Source: a virus. Taken from it: a stretch of 64,000 nucleotides of DNA. The stretch lies in IMG/VR virus record IMGVR_UViG_3300029448_000018, positions 1 through 64,000 of that record, one strand, 5' to 3'. The position numbers were made by a program, and so were the translations under genes. Below are positions 1 to 8,009 of the stretch, one piece after another. Position 1 is the stretch's first letter, and every line of letters starts with the position of its first letter. The notes beneath the pieces were generated by a model, which saw only the letters and a program-made list of their open reading frames with translations, had not been told where the DNA came from and did no database searches.

Positions 1-1918
1 AACAGGTGCAAAAACGGGTACAGGTTCAGCAATGACTGGACCGTTGCCGATTGCAATGAGTGAGCCAATGGACGGTGCTTGGAGTAGTTTGTTGAAAGGT
101 CAAGAGGTAAGTGACTTTATTCAACAACATCCAAATATAAAATTTCAAGAACAAACATTATGGGATGATGATATTGCTAATGAAACCGACGATTACGGTA
201 CAAGTACTCTTGGTTCAACATCATTTACTGACCCTCAATTTGATACCGCCCGTTCAAGAAGAATGAATCCTCAAACTATGGATATACTTCAAAGGTTTGT
301 AGATAGAAGTAAGGCTAAACCTAAGATTATTCAACAAGTTCATGGTAATGTAGAAAATCCATATTATGTCCCACCTGATATGGAAAAACCACCATTGAGA
401 ACTGCATCTTCTAACCCTCGACTTGAAAATCAATATTATTATGATACTGCGGCTGAAAAACAAGGGGATTATGGAGATGAATATTATTCTGATGAGCAAT
501 TAAAGGATTTTAATAGGCGATTTAATATTCAAACAGGTGAGCCAATGGACGGTGCTTGGAGTAGTTTGTTGAAAGCATCCATTGAAGAATTAATTCAAGA
601 ACGAGATAGACTTCAAGAATCAGGTCTTAGTCGAGAAGCAAAACAATTTGACCGTGTAATACAACAAATGATGCGACCTGATAGACAAGAACAACATATT
701 TTAGAAAGTTTAGGTATACCTTCTGCAAAATTAATTATGCCTGAACTTGATAATCAATCTTTAAGAGATATTGGACAAGATATGATGCATGAAGGAAAAC
801 AAAATCCTGATTACATTGAAATGCAACGTAGAATGGGTGATTACGACCCTCAAGTACGACAGCAATTTATGAACAATATCAGTAATATGGCACGTCGTAT
901 GCCAAAAATTGATTTAAATCGTCAAGAAGCAGAAGAAAGTCTAAGGAATTTACAAGCGTCTGACCCTACTAAATTCTTTGCAGACCAAGAAATTGCAACA
1001 GGTGAACCAATGGTGGATGCTTGGAGTTCACTACTCAAGCGTGATACACCGAATAAAATTCAATCACGTCGTCGCCGTGAAAAGCGTCGTGAATTTAGAC
1101 CATCAACTGGTCAATTTAAGCGACCACCCGGTGGTATGAATCCCGCAGGTTCTACAATGCGAAGATTCCGAGCACGTATGCGTGGTATCAAAGGAAGTAA
1201 GAAAACAGGATTGATGAAGCCTCACTTATCTGTTGAGATGAGCCACCGTGGTATCGCTACTAAGCAACCTATGTCAAAAGACCCACAGAAGTATCGACAA
1301 TACATGGGTCAATCGGAGGCTCGTAAAATTTTAGGAAATGTCCGTTCTTCATTCTCACCTCACGCTCGATACGGAGAGCGTTCAGTTACAGCAGGACCAA
1401 CAGGTGCAGGTCGTATTGGTGGACTATTAGCAGGTCAATCAGGTCAAATGAATCGCCCATCTCTTCGTCAAATAGGCATCCGACGACCACGAATACGACG
1501 ACCACGAAATCCTGTTCAGGCTATGCAAGCACCAATGGGTGTACCGAGTCAACCAATGCAAGCACCTTCAAGCATCAGTTCACTTCCGCAACCTTCTGCA
1601 CCAATGATGATGAGTGAAGAACGTGCTGAAAGTGAATTGCTTAAAGGTCGCACTAATTCTTTAACATACCATAAACTCAATCTTCTTCGCCGTTTAATAC
1701 GAGCGCAAGAACGTGCTGAAAAACTCGGTAAATCAATGCAAGGTACACGTTCAGCAATGGAAAACGGACATGTACCGAGTCATCCTGCTGGTGTACACCA
1801 ACACGAAAATGAAGATGAGAAAAATGATGGACCTACACAAAATCTTGAAACAAATTCAAGCCGTTTAGGTCTTGACCCTGCTGGTTACTTAACATCTAAG
1901 CGGGGGCATATGGGATGA
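1..1918 (+). CDS. Large basic protein with three AWSSLLK repeats, 5' end cut off
   Basis: The frame is open to the first base of the window (an in-frame ATG lies at 32), so the gene probably starts upstream. At least 628 residues are visible. I do not recognise a family. The protein falls into three segments, each opened by a nearly identical short sequence ending in AWSSLLK (codons at 77, 554 and 1019). The first two segments are polar and rich in Q, D, N and Y. The third, from about residue 340, is strongly basic with Arg clusters, then becomes Pro/Gln/Met-rich around residues 500-540. The C-terminal part is predicted helical. It lies upstream of the terminase and overlaps the next gene by ATGA, so it belongs to the late operon. 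A role in DNA packaging or as an internal virion protein is only a guess from position and charge. Confidence 0.75.
   Translation, partial: TGAKTGTGSAMTGPLPIAMSEPMDGAWSSLLKGQEVSDFIQQHPNIKFQEQTLWDDDIANETDDYGTSTLGSTSFTDPQFDTARSRRMNPQTMDILQRFVDRSKAKPKIIQQVHGNVENPYYVPPDMEKPPLRTASSNPRLENQYYYDTAAEKQGDYGDEYYSDEQLKDFNRRFNIQTGEPMDGAWSSLLKASIEELIQERDRLQESGLSREAKQFDRVIQQMMRPDRQEQHILESLGIPSAKLIMPELDNQSLRDIGQDMMHEGKQNPDYIEMQRRMGDYDPQVRQQFMNNISNMARRMPKIDLNRQEAEESLRNLQASDPTKFFADQEIATGEPMVDAWSSLLKRDTPNKIQSRRRREKRREFRPSTGQFKRPPGGMNPAGSTMRRFRARMRGIKGSKKTGLMKPHLSVEMSHRGIATKQPMSKDPQKYRQYMGQSEARKILGNVRSSFSPHARYGERSVTAGPTGAGRIGGLLAGQSGQMNRPSLRQIGIRRPRIRRPRNPVQAMQAPMGVPSQPMQAPSSISSLPQPSAPMMMSEERAESELLKGRTNSLTYHKLNLLRRLIRAQERAEKLGKSMQGTRSAMENGHVPSHPAGVHQHENEDEKNDGPTQNLETNSSRLGLDPAGYLTSKRGHMG
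60..98 (+). repeat. 39-bp direct repeat, copy 1
   Basis: This stretch is identical base for base to 537-575. It encodes the segment ending in AWSSLLK inside the first gene. Both copies are in the same reading frame, so the repeat is coding. Confidence 0.9.
537..575 (+). repeat. 39-bp direct repeat, copy 2
   Basis: Exact second copy of 60-98. A third, protein-level copy (EPMVDAWSSLLK) lies near 1004-1039 but differs at many bases, so the first two copies look recently duplicated or homogenised and the third is old. Confidence 0.9.
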
Positions 1919-4107
1919 TACGCATTCAACCTCCACGTTTGCTCAAAGCATGGAGTATGATTGCTCATCCACCAGAAGGACCTGTAGCGTTTCGTAATCC
2001 TCCTGCACACACTTTTCGCCCTGCACAAGAACCCGATATTCCTGCATTTGCACACAATGGCCGTGGAGACATTGTACCCGGTGAGTTCGACTCAAGTCAA
2101 GGACCATTGGCTTACAAAACAGAACATGGGAATTTCTATCATGGTATAGATGCACTGGCTGTATCACTTGCTAATTTTTTTAAGATGCATGGAAAAGACG
2201 TAGACCCTGTTGCAGTTATCAATAAAGCAATTGAAAATTTTAATAATTCTCATTCTCATGGGCAACATCACGAATTACCACCATTCGATAATATGGCATG
2301 GAGAAAAATTCGTGCAAATACTTTACCTCAAGGTACTACTGCAAAAGATGCAGAAGGAAATGAGCAGACAAATAGGCAAAGTCGTACACATAATCGAACA
2401 CTCATTACTGCATTAACAAATAAAAATGCTGACCAAACTCCTTTTGGTCGTTTTATAGAATCATATTACATTCCATTTAATCAAAACTTATTCCATATCT
2501 TACAAGACATGGGATTTGAGGACAGACAAATAAAAGGTTCACTAAAATCAGGTGTAACATATCCTTATGTCTATTCTAATCATACAGCACCCGAAGGATG
2601 GGTGTACTCTAACAAGGGTGAACACCCTGAAACATACACAAGCGATATGATGGGTCGTGCAAAACCCGGTTATTTTCCTGACCAAGAATCTGTACACACT
2701 TGGTCTACAGTACATCATCTTCCTGATGTTTTCTTTTATCCATCTCAAAAGAATGAAAATAAAGACATCATGAGTGGTGGAGGCGCACCGACAAAACTTG
2801 TAGCGGCGGCTCATGCAATGATTGACCAAGCAATAGAAATGGGAGGTATTGATTCTATTCCTAATGTCCCTGTTACACTTAACACGGGAACTCTTGGCGC
2901 ACCTAATATGATTCAACGACCACTTCATGAAATTCTTCAAAACAAAGACCTCAAGGAAGCACTTGTCAAAGATATGGCTCACGTTCCCGCTATGATGTAT
3001 TTATTTGGCCGCAGTTATCAAGGTAATTTCAAAAAGTTATACAACCATATGATGGATAAATACGGTGGTGGAGAAGAAGCACTTTCTGTAGAAGAACACG
3101 GTAAGTATCTTACTGGTGGAGAAAAAGGTGGTCAAGGATTGCATAAAAATGCGGCTCGACTACTTGCATTGGCTCGTGCATCAGGAGAAGGAAGCGAAGA
3201 AGGTCGAAGTAAAATGGGAGAACACGGTGTTTCTGCCGATGAACTTGAAGCCGCAAATTTACCATATAGTGAACAACGACTTGGGCAAGTTGACAGATTT
3301 CGTAACGTTATCGAAGCATTAGCAAATCACCAAGCAGAAGCAAGAGGGCATCCTGTACAAATGGGATTGGGGGATATTCCTACATCCCCTATGCCTTCAC
3401 AAATGATTCACGGTTATCCACAACAGGATGAAACAGGAGAATACCCTGAACCTATTTTGGATGACCATATGCAAGCATATCTTCACAGCATAGATGATTT
3501 TGCACCTAACGGCCAACAAATGGATGAAGGCCAACCATCATTGTCTCAACCGAAGGAAACCCCGCAGACCTTACCTCCTGTGGCTAGTCAAGTTCCTGTT
3601 CGTTCTACGCCTTCGGTTGAGACACCCCCTGTAGCGGCTGAACGACCAGTTGTTACACCAAGATTCCAAGATGTACGACATCAAATATCTGACTTTTCAC
3701 CATCACAGTTTCGTGAAATGTTGCAGATTGCAGGGGCATCACGCCCACAACCAATCACAGATGCACCATTGAGCGAGTTGGAAGCAAGGTCACAGCAAGC
3801 CTTATCAGACCCACGCCAACGTCTGCTAACTGATTACATGAAGTCCGAGGACGCACACCTGCCACTTATGGATAAACTCATGAAGGCTCTTGAGCGTATG
3901 CAGTACCACGAAGCGCAGATGGATAGCGACGTTGCACCACATCTGACAAACACATTAAATTCACCATTAAACTTAGCAAAGTACGTTGGTCTTACCAGTA
4001 GCGAAGTTAATGCAATAAACCACACAATGGGCGATTGGTATGATATTGCAAAATCATACAACGTAGAACCTAAAGTTGTAAAAGTAATTAAAATGAACTT
4101 GAGGTGA
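1915..4107 (+). CDS. Unknown 730-aa virion-region protein
   Basis: Starts with an ATGA overlap on the preceding stop. I recognise no family. The N-terminus carries a version of the motif seen in neighbouring genes (LLKAWSMI, residues 9-16). Residues about 30-350 are rich in His, Asn and aromatic residues and look globular. Residues about 500-590 are a Pro/Gln/Ser-rich linker, followed by a helical C-terminal region of about 140 residues. It shares its general composition (NHP, HxxH, GxxG) with the 1921-residue protein at 12452, but I could not establish homology by eye. Its position just before the terminase suggests a head or packaging role. Confidence 0.75.
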   Translation: MIRIQPPRLLKAWSMIAHPPEGPVAFRNPPAHTFRPAQEPDIPAFAHNGRGDIVPGEFDSSQGPLAYKTEHGNFYHGIDALAVSLANFFKMHGKDVDPVAVINKAIENFNNSHSHGQHHELPPFDNMAWRKIRANTLPQGTTAKDAEGNEQTNRQSRTHNRTLITALTNKNADQTPFGRFIESYYIPFNQNLFHILQDMGFEDRQIKGSLKSGVTYPYVYSNHTAPEGWVYSNKGEHPETYTSDMMGRAKPGYFPDQESVHTWSTVHHLPDVFFYPSQKNENKDIMSGGGAPTKLVAAAHAMIDQAIEMGGIDSIPNVPVTLNTGTLGAPNMIQRPLHEILQNKDLKEALVKDMAHVPAMMYLFGRSYQGNFKKLYNHMMDKYGGGEEALSVEEHGKYLTGGEKGGQGLHKNAARLLALARASGEGSEEGRSKMGEHGVSADELEAANLPYSEQRLGQVDRFRNVIEALANHQAEARGHPVQMGLGDIPTSPMPSQMIHGYPQQDETGEYPEPILDDHMQAYLHSIDDFAPNGQQMDEGQPSLSQPKETPQTLPPVASQVPVRSTPSVETPPVAAERPVVTPRFQDVRHQISDFSPSQFREMLQIAGASRPQPITDAPLSELEARSQQALSDPRQRLLTDYMKSEDAHLPLMDKLMKALERMQYHEAQMDSDVAPHLTNTLNSPLNLAKYVGLTSSEVNAINHTMGDWYDIAKSYNVEPKVVKVIKMNLR

Positions 4108-4111
4108 TACA

Positions 4112-4999
4112 ATGAGCAAGAAAGTATTGATATTGAAAAATGTAGGGGCAACATTATTTCAACAACCTGACGCTAAAAGGCCATCTGCATTAGATTTAGG
4201 AAGGACACTTTTTGGTGGAAGAGGAACTGGAAAACTAAATCGCCTTGCGGCGGCGGCTGGTTTGGCTGGTAAAGGGGCGGCACTTGGTGGAACTGCTGTA
4301 CAAACAGCGCATCAAATGCAAGGTGGTAATTTATTCGCACCACTTAGTGCTGGTTATACATACGAAGGGCTTGACCCAAGTGGAAAATTTTTGGCTGGTC
4401 GTGTTAAAGCGGGTCAAGAAGGTGCTCAAAATTATCAAAATCAACAAAATCAAGTAGGAGTAAGAGCAAAGGGTCCTGCTAATGTAAGAGTACCACTTCC
4501 TACTGAACCAAAAAAGGCAAGACCTTCGTTTATGCCTCCTTTACCTACAACTCCACAAAATAATCCTTTTAATCCTCAACAACCACTCGATACATCTATT
4601 TTTAATCAACCTTCACCTACACATATAAGCACAGCATCAGTACCTAGTATGAATAATGTGCATAGTGTGGGTACTTCATTAGGAAATACTATTTCACCTG
4701 CTTACAGCAATCAAACACCGATGCAACGAATGCAAAATCAAACACCTGTTCAACAACCTCAACAAGTTAATCTACTTGACCCTGCACAAATGGCAAGTTT
4801 ATATCAACAGGCACAACAACAACAACCTCAACAACAACCTCAACAATTTCATCCCGGTGATACTGTTAACTGGCCTGATGAAACAGTAAAATCTTACATT
4901 AAAAATCTCTATGACGAGTTTGGTGGGTATTTGTACAAAATGACCCCTCATGAAGCGGGTCAATTCGCAGTTTATACATTATTTACACTAAGGAAGTGA
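4112..4999 (+). CDS. Gln/Pro-rich protein upstream of terminase
   Basis: A clear Shine-Dalgarno (gaggtga) lies 4 nt before the ATG. The 295-residue product has a short basic N-terminus, an Ala/Gly-rich segment (about residues 40-75), a long low-complexity middle rich in Gln, Pro and Asn with a poly-Gln/Pro run (about 228-248), and a compact C-terminal segment of about 45 residues with aromatic residues. No family recognised. It sits directly in front of the large terminase, where a small terminase subunit is often found, but no DNA-binding motif supports that call. Confidence 0.7.
   Translation: MSKKVLILKNVGATLFQQPDAKRPSALDLGRTLFGGRGTGKLNRLAAAAGLAGKGAALGGTAVQTAHQMQGGNLFAPLSAGYTYEGLDPSGKFLAGRVKAGQEGAQNYQNQQNQVGVRAKGPANVRVPLPTEPKKARPSFMPPLPTTPQNNPFNPQQPLDTSIFNQPSPTHISTASVPSMNNVHSVGTSLGNTISPAYSNQTPMQRMQNQTPVQQPQQVNLLDPAQMASLYQQAQQQQPQQQPQQFHPGDTVNWPDETVKSYIKNLYDEFGGYLYKMTPHEAGQFAVYTLFTLRK
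4805..4846 (+). repeat. CAA/CCT simple-sequence tract
   Basis: Imperfect run of caa and cct codons coding for Gln and Pro inside the gene at 4112. It is prone to length variation by slippage. Confidence 0.8.
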
Positions 5000-5015
5000 T
5001 GAAATAGATATTCCA

Positions 5016-6497
5016 ATGGAGGGCGACATCAATGAATTTATCCACGATATGGATAAACAGATGTCTGCAAAGTCTTTTCGATACTTCTTTGAGGACATAT
5101 TAGGATTTGATTATTCGTACCATCATGAATGTTGGGACAAAGGATTAGCAGAAAATAGATACTATTGTGTTAAAGCGAGCCGTGACCACGGTAAATCTGT
5201 TTTCTTTATGTCCTATGCTTTATGGATAGCGGCATTTAAGCCCGGAACACACGTCATGATTTTCTCTCACTCTTTGGAACAGACATTGGAACATATGAGA
5301 TTTATTCGCAATAACATTGAATCTACACCAATCCTTCGTGAACTTATTCCACAAGGAAGGCCGTGGAGAAAAACCTACTTTGAGTTTGAAAACGGAAGCC
5401 GAATGATGGCTAAGTCCGTTGGTGGTGGTACTCGTGGTTTCCACCCTCACGTTGTAGTATGTGACGATATTCTATGGGGTACAACAGGTACAGAATTACA
5501 GCGAGCCGCTGATTGGTTTTATGGTGTTCTTCTCCCTGTTCTGCACCACACAGGTCGTATGATGATTGTCGGTACGCCGTTTTCATACAACGATTTGTAC
5601 GCTGAATTAGAACAAAGAGATGCTTTTACTGTTGAAACATATCCTGCAATAGATGCCGCTGGAGAAGCCCTTTGGCCTGAACGGTGGAATCTCGAAGCAC
5701 TTGACCAACGTAGACTTTCAATGCCAGCGATACAATTTTCTCGTGAGTATCTTTGTGAGCCTATTCACGACGTTGCAAGTATGTTTCCTAACGATATTCT
5801 CGACAAAGCCCGTGATAAGGACCTTGTATTGCTCGACAGGGCTGATACTGAATTTGATGAGAATGGTAATCCCGCAGGTGTATTCGGTCAACACTTTATA
5901 GGATGGGACACAGCAATTGCTTCGGATAAAAACGCTGACTACACAGCAATGGTCGTTATGCGTACTTTACCCGATGACCATACCAAACAAATTGTCGGAG
6001 TTGTGCATGAGAAAGGATTAGGCGGTGCGGCTCAAAAGAAACATATTTTGATGCTTAACAATCGGTTTCAACCTGATTTGATTGAACTTGAAGGCAACAA
6101 CTTTCAGCGTATGTTCGCCGCTGAACTGCAAGATATGCGTAGCGATATACCGATTAAAACGTTCATGACCACTCGACAAAGAAAGGAGAGTATGTTTATG
6201 TCTTTACTTATGGCATTTGAACAAGGACAGATTAGAACACCGTATGGTGATGAACGAAGTCGTACTTTCACACATAAATTAGAACAAGAACTAAACCGAT
6301 TCGGAATGCAAAAGAATGGTAAGTTGGAATCTGTAGGTACTCACGATGACTTGGCAATGGCTTTGGCTTTGGCTAATTGGGGTACAAAAGAGTTCAAGGG
6401 AAGCATTGTTTCACTCGATGATTACATGCCCGGATTTGGTGATTGGCTTGACAATACTGTTGGTGGTAAGAACACAGGTGGGTGGGTTATACCATGA
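5016..6497 (+). CDS. terL: Terminase large subunit (TerL)
   Basis: DNA-packaging motor: an ATPase pumps the genome through the portal and a C-terminal nuclease cuts the concatemer. 493 residues, normal for the family. Visible motifs: Walker A-like ASRDHGKS near residues 54-61, Walker B VVVCDDIL near 145-152, the coupling motif VGTPFSYND near 187-195, then an RNase H-type nuclease with GWDTAIASDKNADYT near 297-311, an acidic LIELEGN near 355 and THDDLAMAL near 443. All expected metal-binding acids (D, E, D) are present. A short 16-nt gap separates it from the gene upstream, and it overlaps the next gene by ATGA. Confidence 0.96.
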   Translation: MEGDINEFIHDMDKQMSAKSFRYFFEDILGFDYSYHHECWDKGLAENRYYCVKASRDHGKSVFFMSYALWIAAFKPGTHVMIFSHSLEQTLEHMRFIRNNIESTPILRELIPQGRPWRKTYFEFENGSRMMAKSVGGGTRGFHPHVVVCDDILWGTTGTELQRAADWFYGVLLPVLHHTGRMMIVGTPFSYNDLYAELEQRDAFTVETYPAIDAAGEALWPERWNLEALDQRRLSMPAIQFSREYLCEPIHDVASMFPNDILDKARDKDLVLLDRADTEFDENGNPAGVFGQHFIGWDTAIASDKNADYTAMVVMRTLPDDHTKQIVGVVHEKGLGGAAQKKHILMLNNRFQPDLIELEGNNFQRMFAAELQDMRSDIPIKTFMTTRQRKESMFMSLLMAFEQGQIRTPYGDERSRTFTHKLEQELNRFGMQKNGKLESVGTHDDLAMALALANWGTKEFKGSIVSLDDYMPGFGDWLDNTVGGKNTGGWVIP

Positions 6498-7078
6498 GTT
6501 ACTCGTTTGATACTTGTTGGTCTTTCTTGAAAGGTGAATTAATACATCCAAGTGCTATGGGATATTTTGCCCGTAGTCGTTTGTTAGGTGAGGATGATGA
6601 AGGTAGAATGGGAACTTCATATAAAATTGATGACCTTGCTGACCCACCAATGGACATAGAATATAATCGACCAACACCCTATCCTTCTAAAGTACCAAAT
6701 AAAAAATATCCTGAATTTTCAAGAACTGATGCAAATAATCGAGCATCTAAACTCACCGCCGCAGAAAATCAAGGACATGAAAACTGGGCTAATTTTACAT
6801 TAAATCAAAGAGATAAAAGACACGATGATATGATGCAAATACCTCAAGAAGATGTTGATGCATTTATTGAGCGTCTTTCAAATCCTGAAATGCATCAAAG
6901 TGAATTTTTTGATAAACCACACATGAGTGGTAAAGATGAAAGACGACATGATGCTATGGATAAGGTACTTGTAAAACGTCCAAGTGCATATCCTCCATAT
7001 ATGAGATATGCAAATGAAGATGGTACTCAACGTTCCATAGAATTACCACAAGATTATTACCAAGAGGTAAGAGGATGA
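6494..7078 (+). CDS. Unknown protein with N-terminal CWSFLK motif
   Basis: I use the ATG at 6494, which overlaps the TerL stop as ATGA, rather than an in-frame GTG at 6482. The 194-residue product is hydrophilic, with Asn, Asp and His throughout and little predicted membrane or coiled-coil character. Residues 8-13 read CWSFLK, a version of the short peptide repeated in several neighbours. A second notable stretch is LVKRPSAYPPYMRYA near the C-terminus. No family recognised. Confidence 0.75.
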   Translation: MSYSFDTCWSFLKGELIHPSAMGYFARSRLLGEDDEGRMGTSYKIDDLADPPMDIEYNRPTPYPSKVPNKKYPEFSRTDANNRASKLTAAENQGHENWANFTLNQRDKRHDDMMQIPQEDVDAFIERLSNPEMHQSEFFDKPHMSGKDERRHDAMDKVLVKRPSAYPPYMRYANEDGTQRSIELPQDYYQEVRG

Positions 7079-7092
7079 TTGGGGGTTTTTAA

Positions 7093-7236
7093 ATGAACGA
7101 TAATATTTTAGCATTAGGAAATCATAATTTTTTATATCATACGTGTTGCTTTATAGCAAAATTAGATGGCGTTGAAAAACCATTTGGTTTTTGTGAAAAA
7201 TGCTGGATTGAACATGGAAAACCGGAGGGCATGTAA
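7093..7236 (+). CDS. Small cysteine-containing protein, 47 aa
   Basis: Short reading frame between two real genes: ATG at 7093, stop overlapping the next start as TAATG. The product contains HTCC and, 20 residues later, CEKCWIEH, so two Cys pairs could bind one zinc ion in a small knuckle. The tight packing and Cys pattern support it as a real gene. Function unknown. Confidence 0.6.
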   Translation: MNDNILALGNHNFLYHTCCFIAKLDGVEKPFGFCEKCWIEHGKPEGM

Positions 7237-7421
7237 TGACTTGTGAATGTGGACATTGTGTAGGAATGGGTACTGCTTGGGATTTCCTTGAAAAGAAATT
7301 ATGCCCTGCTGGAAAAGCGGCGGCTAAGAAAAAATTCGATGTTTATCCATCTGCTTATGCTAACGGATGGGCGGTGCAATACTGCAAGGGTAAGTTCAAG
7401 AAAAAGGGGAAGAAGAAATGA
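7236..7421 (+). CDS. Small basic protein, PSAYANGWAVQYCKGK family
   Basis: 61 residues. The N-terminal half is Cys-rich (CECGHC) and carries AWDFLEKK at residues 14-21, another copy of the recurrent tag. The C-terminal half contains KFDVYPSAYANGWAVQYCK and a lysine tail. From memory, this signature occurs in small proteins of many marine phages and some giant viruses, usually close to packaging or capsid genes; their function is not known to me. The high charge suggests nucleic-acid binding or a virion-internal role. It overlaps both neighbours by a few bases. Confidence 0.75.
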   Translation: MTCECGHCVGMGTAWDFLEKKLCPAGKAAAKKKFDVYPSAYANGWAVQYCKGKFKKKGKKK

Positions 7422-7579
7422 AACTTAAGAAACCTTCTTGCTGTTGCGGTGGCACTAAAAAGACACCATGTATATGTATGATTGAGGGTAACCAATGCTC
7501 GGCTTCATCCCCAAAATGTCCTTGTTATGCTCTTATTGATAAACAAAAAAACATCAAGAAAATGGTCGGTGTGTACTGA
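7418..7579 (+). CDS. Cysteine-rich miniprotein, 53 aa
   Basis: ATGA overlap with the gene before and immediately adjacent to the gene after, which argues for a translated frame. The 53-residue product has eight cysteines (CCC, CIC, a lone C and CPC), consistent with a zinc-binding miniprotein, and a basic C-terminus. No family recognised. Confidence 0.6.
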   Translation: MKLKKPSCCCGGTKKTPCICMIEGNQCSASSPKCPCYALIDKQKNIKKMVGVY

Positions 7580-7984
7580 ATGACTCGATGTACTTGCCAT
7601 GATACACTTGTTATCAAGAACTTGAATCGTTGGTTCAAAGAAAAATGGGTTGATGTTAGTCGTAAAGACAAAGACGGTAAGCATCCTCCTTGTGGAAGAA
7701 GTAAGGCAAGTAAATCAAGCAAAGGTTACCCAAAGTGTAGACCGAGTGTGAAAGTTTCAAGTAAAACTCCAAAGACAAGCGGCTCTATGAGTAGCGGTCA
7801 AAAACAAGCGGCTACAAAACGGAAGCGAGCAAAAAAGCAAGGCGTTGGTGGCAAACCTACGGTGGTGAAAGCAATGAAAGATAAAAAAGACATGAAAGAC
7901 ATGAAAGGAAAAAAAGGCATGGTGATGGTAATTGCCATTGGTGCTAAACCAAAGAAAGTCGGCGTTAAAAAGAAAAAGGACTAA
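7580..7984 (+). CDS. Lys/Ser-rich basic protein, DUF5872-like
   Basis: 134 residues. The segment W-V-D-V-S-R-K...PCGRSKASKSSKGYPKCRPS near residues 22-55 is the pattern I associate with DUF5872, a small basic domain found in marine phages and giant viruses; the family name is from memory. It is followed by SKTP and a lysine/methionine-rich tail of about 60 residues with KDMKDMKGKK repeats. The protein is extremely basic and probably contacts DNA or RNA. It is one of three small basic proteins of this type in the window, with those at 7236 and 48702. Confidence 0.75.
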   Translation: MTRCTCHDTLVIKNLNRWFKEKWVDVSRKDKDGKHPPCGRSKASKSSKGYPKCRPSVKVSSKTPKTSGSMSSGQKQAATKRKRAKKQGVGGKPTVVKAMKDKKDMKDMKGKKGMVMVIAIGAKPKKVGVKKKKD

Positions 7985-8009
7985 ATGATTGGTCAACGGA
8001 GAGGTCAAT

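Noticed and set aside
2548-2982. 144-residue open frame on the - strand
   Set aside because: Cys/Arg/Ile-rich composition typical of antisense shadow; lies within the gene at 1915.
4805-4846. CAA-rich tract considered as a regulatory or CRISPR-like repeat
   Set aside because: It is in frame and codes for Gln/Pro; no regular repeat-spacer structure.
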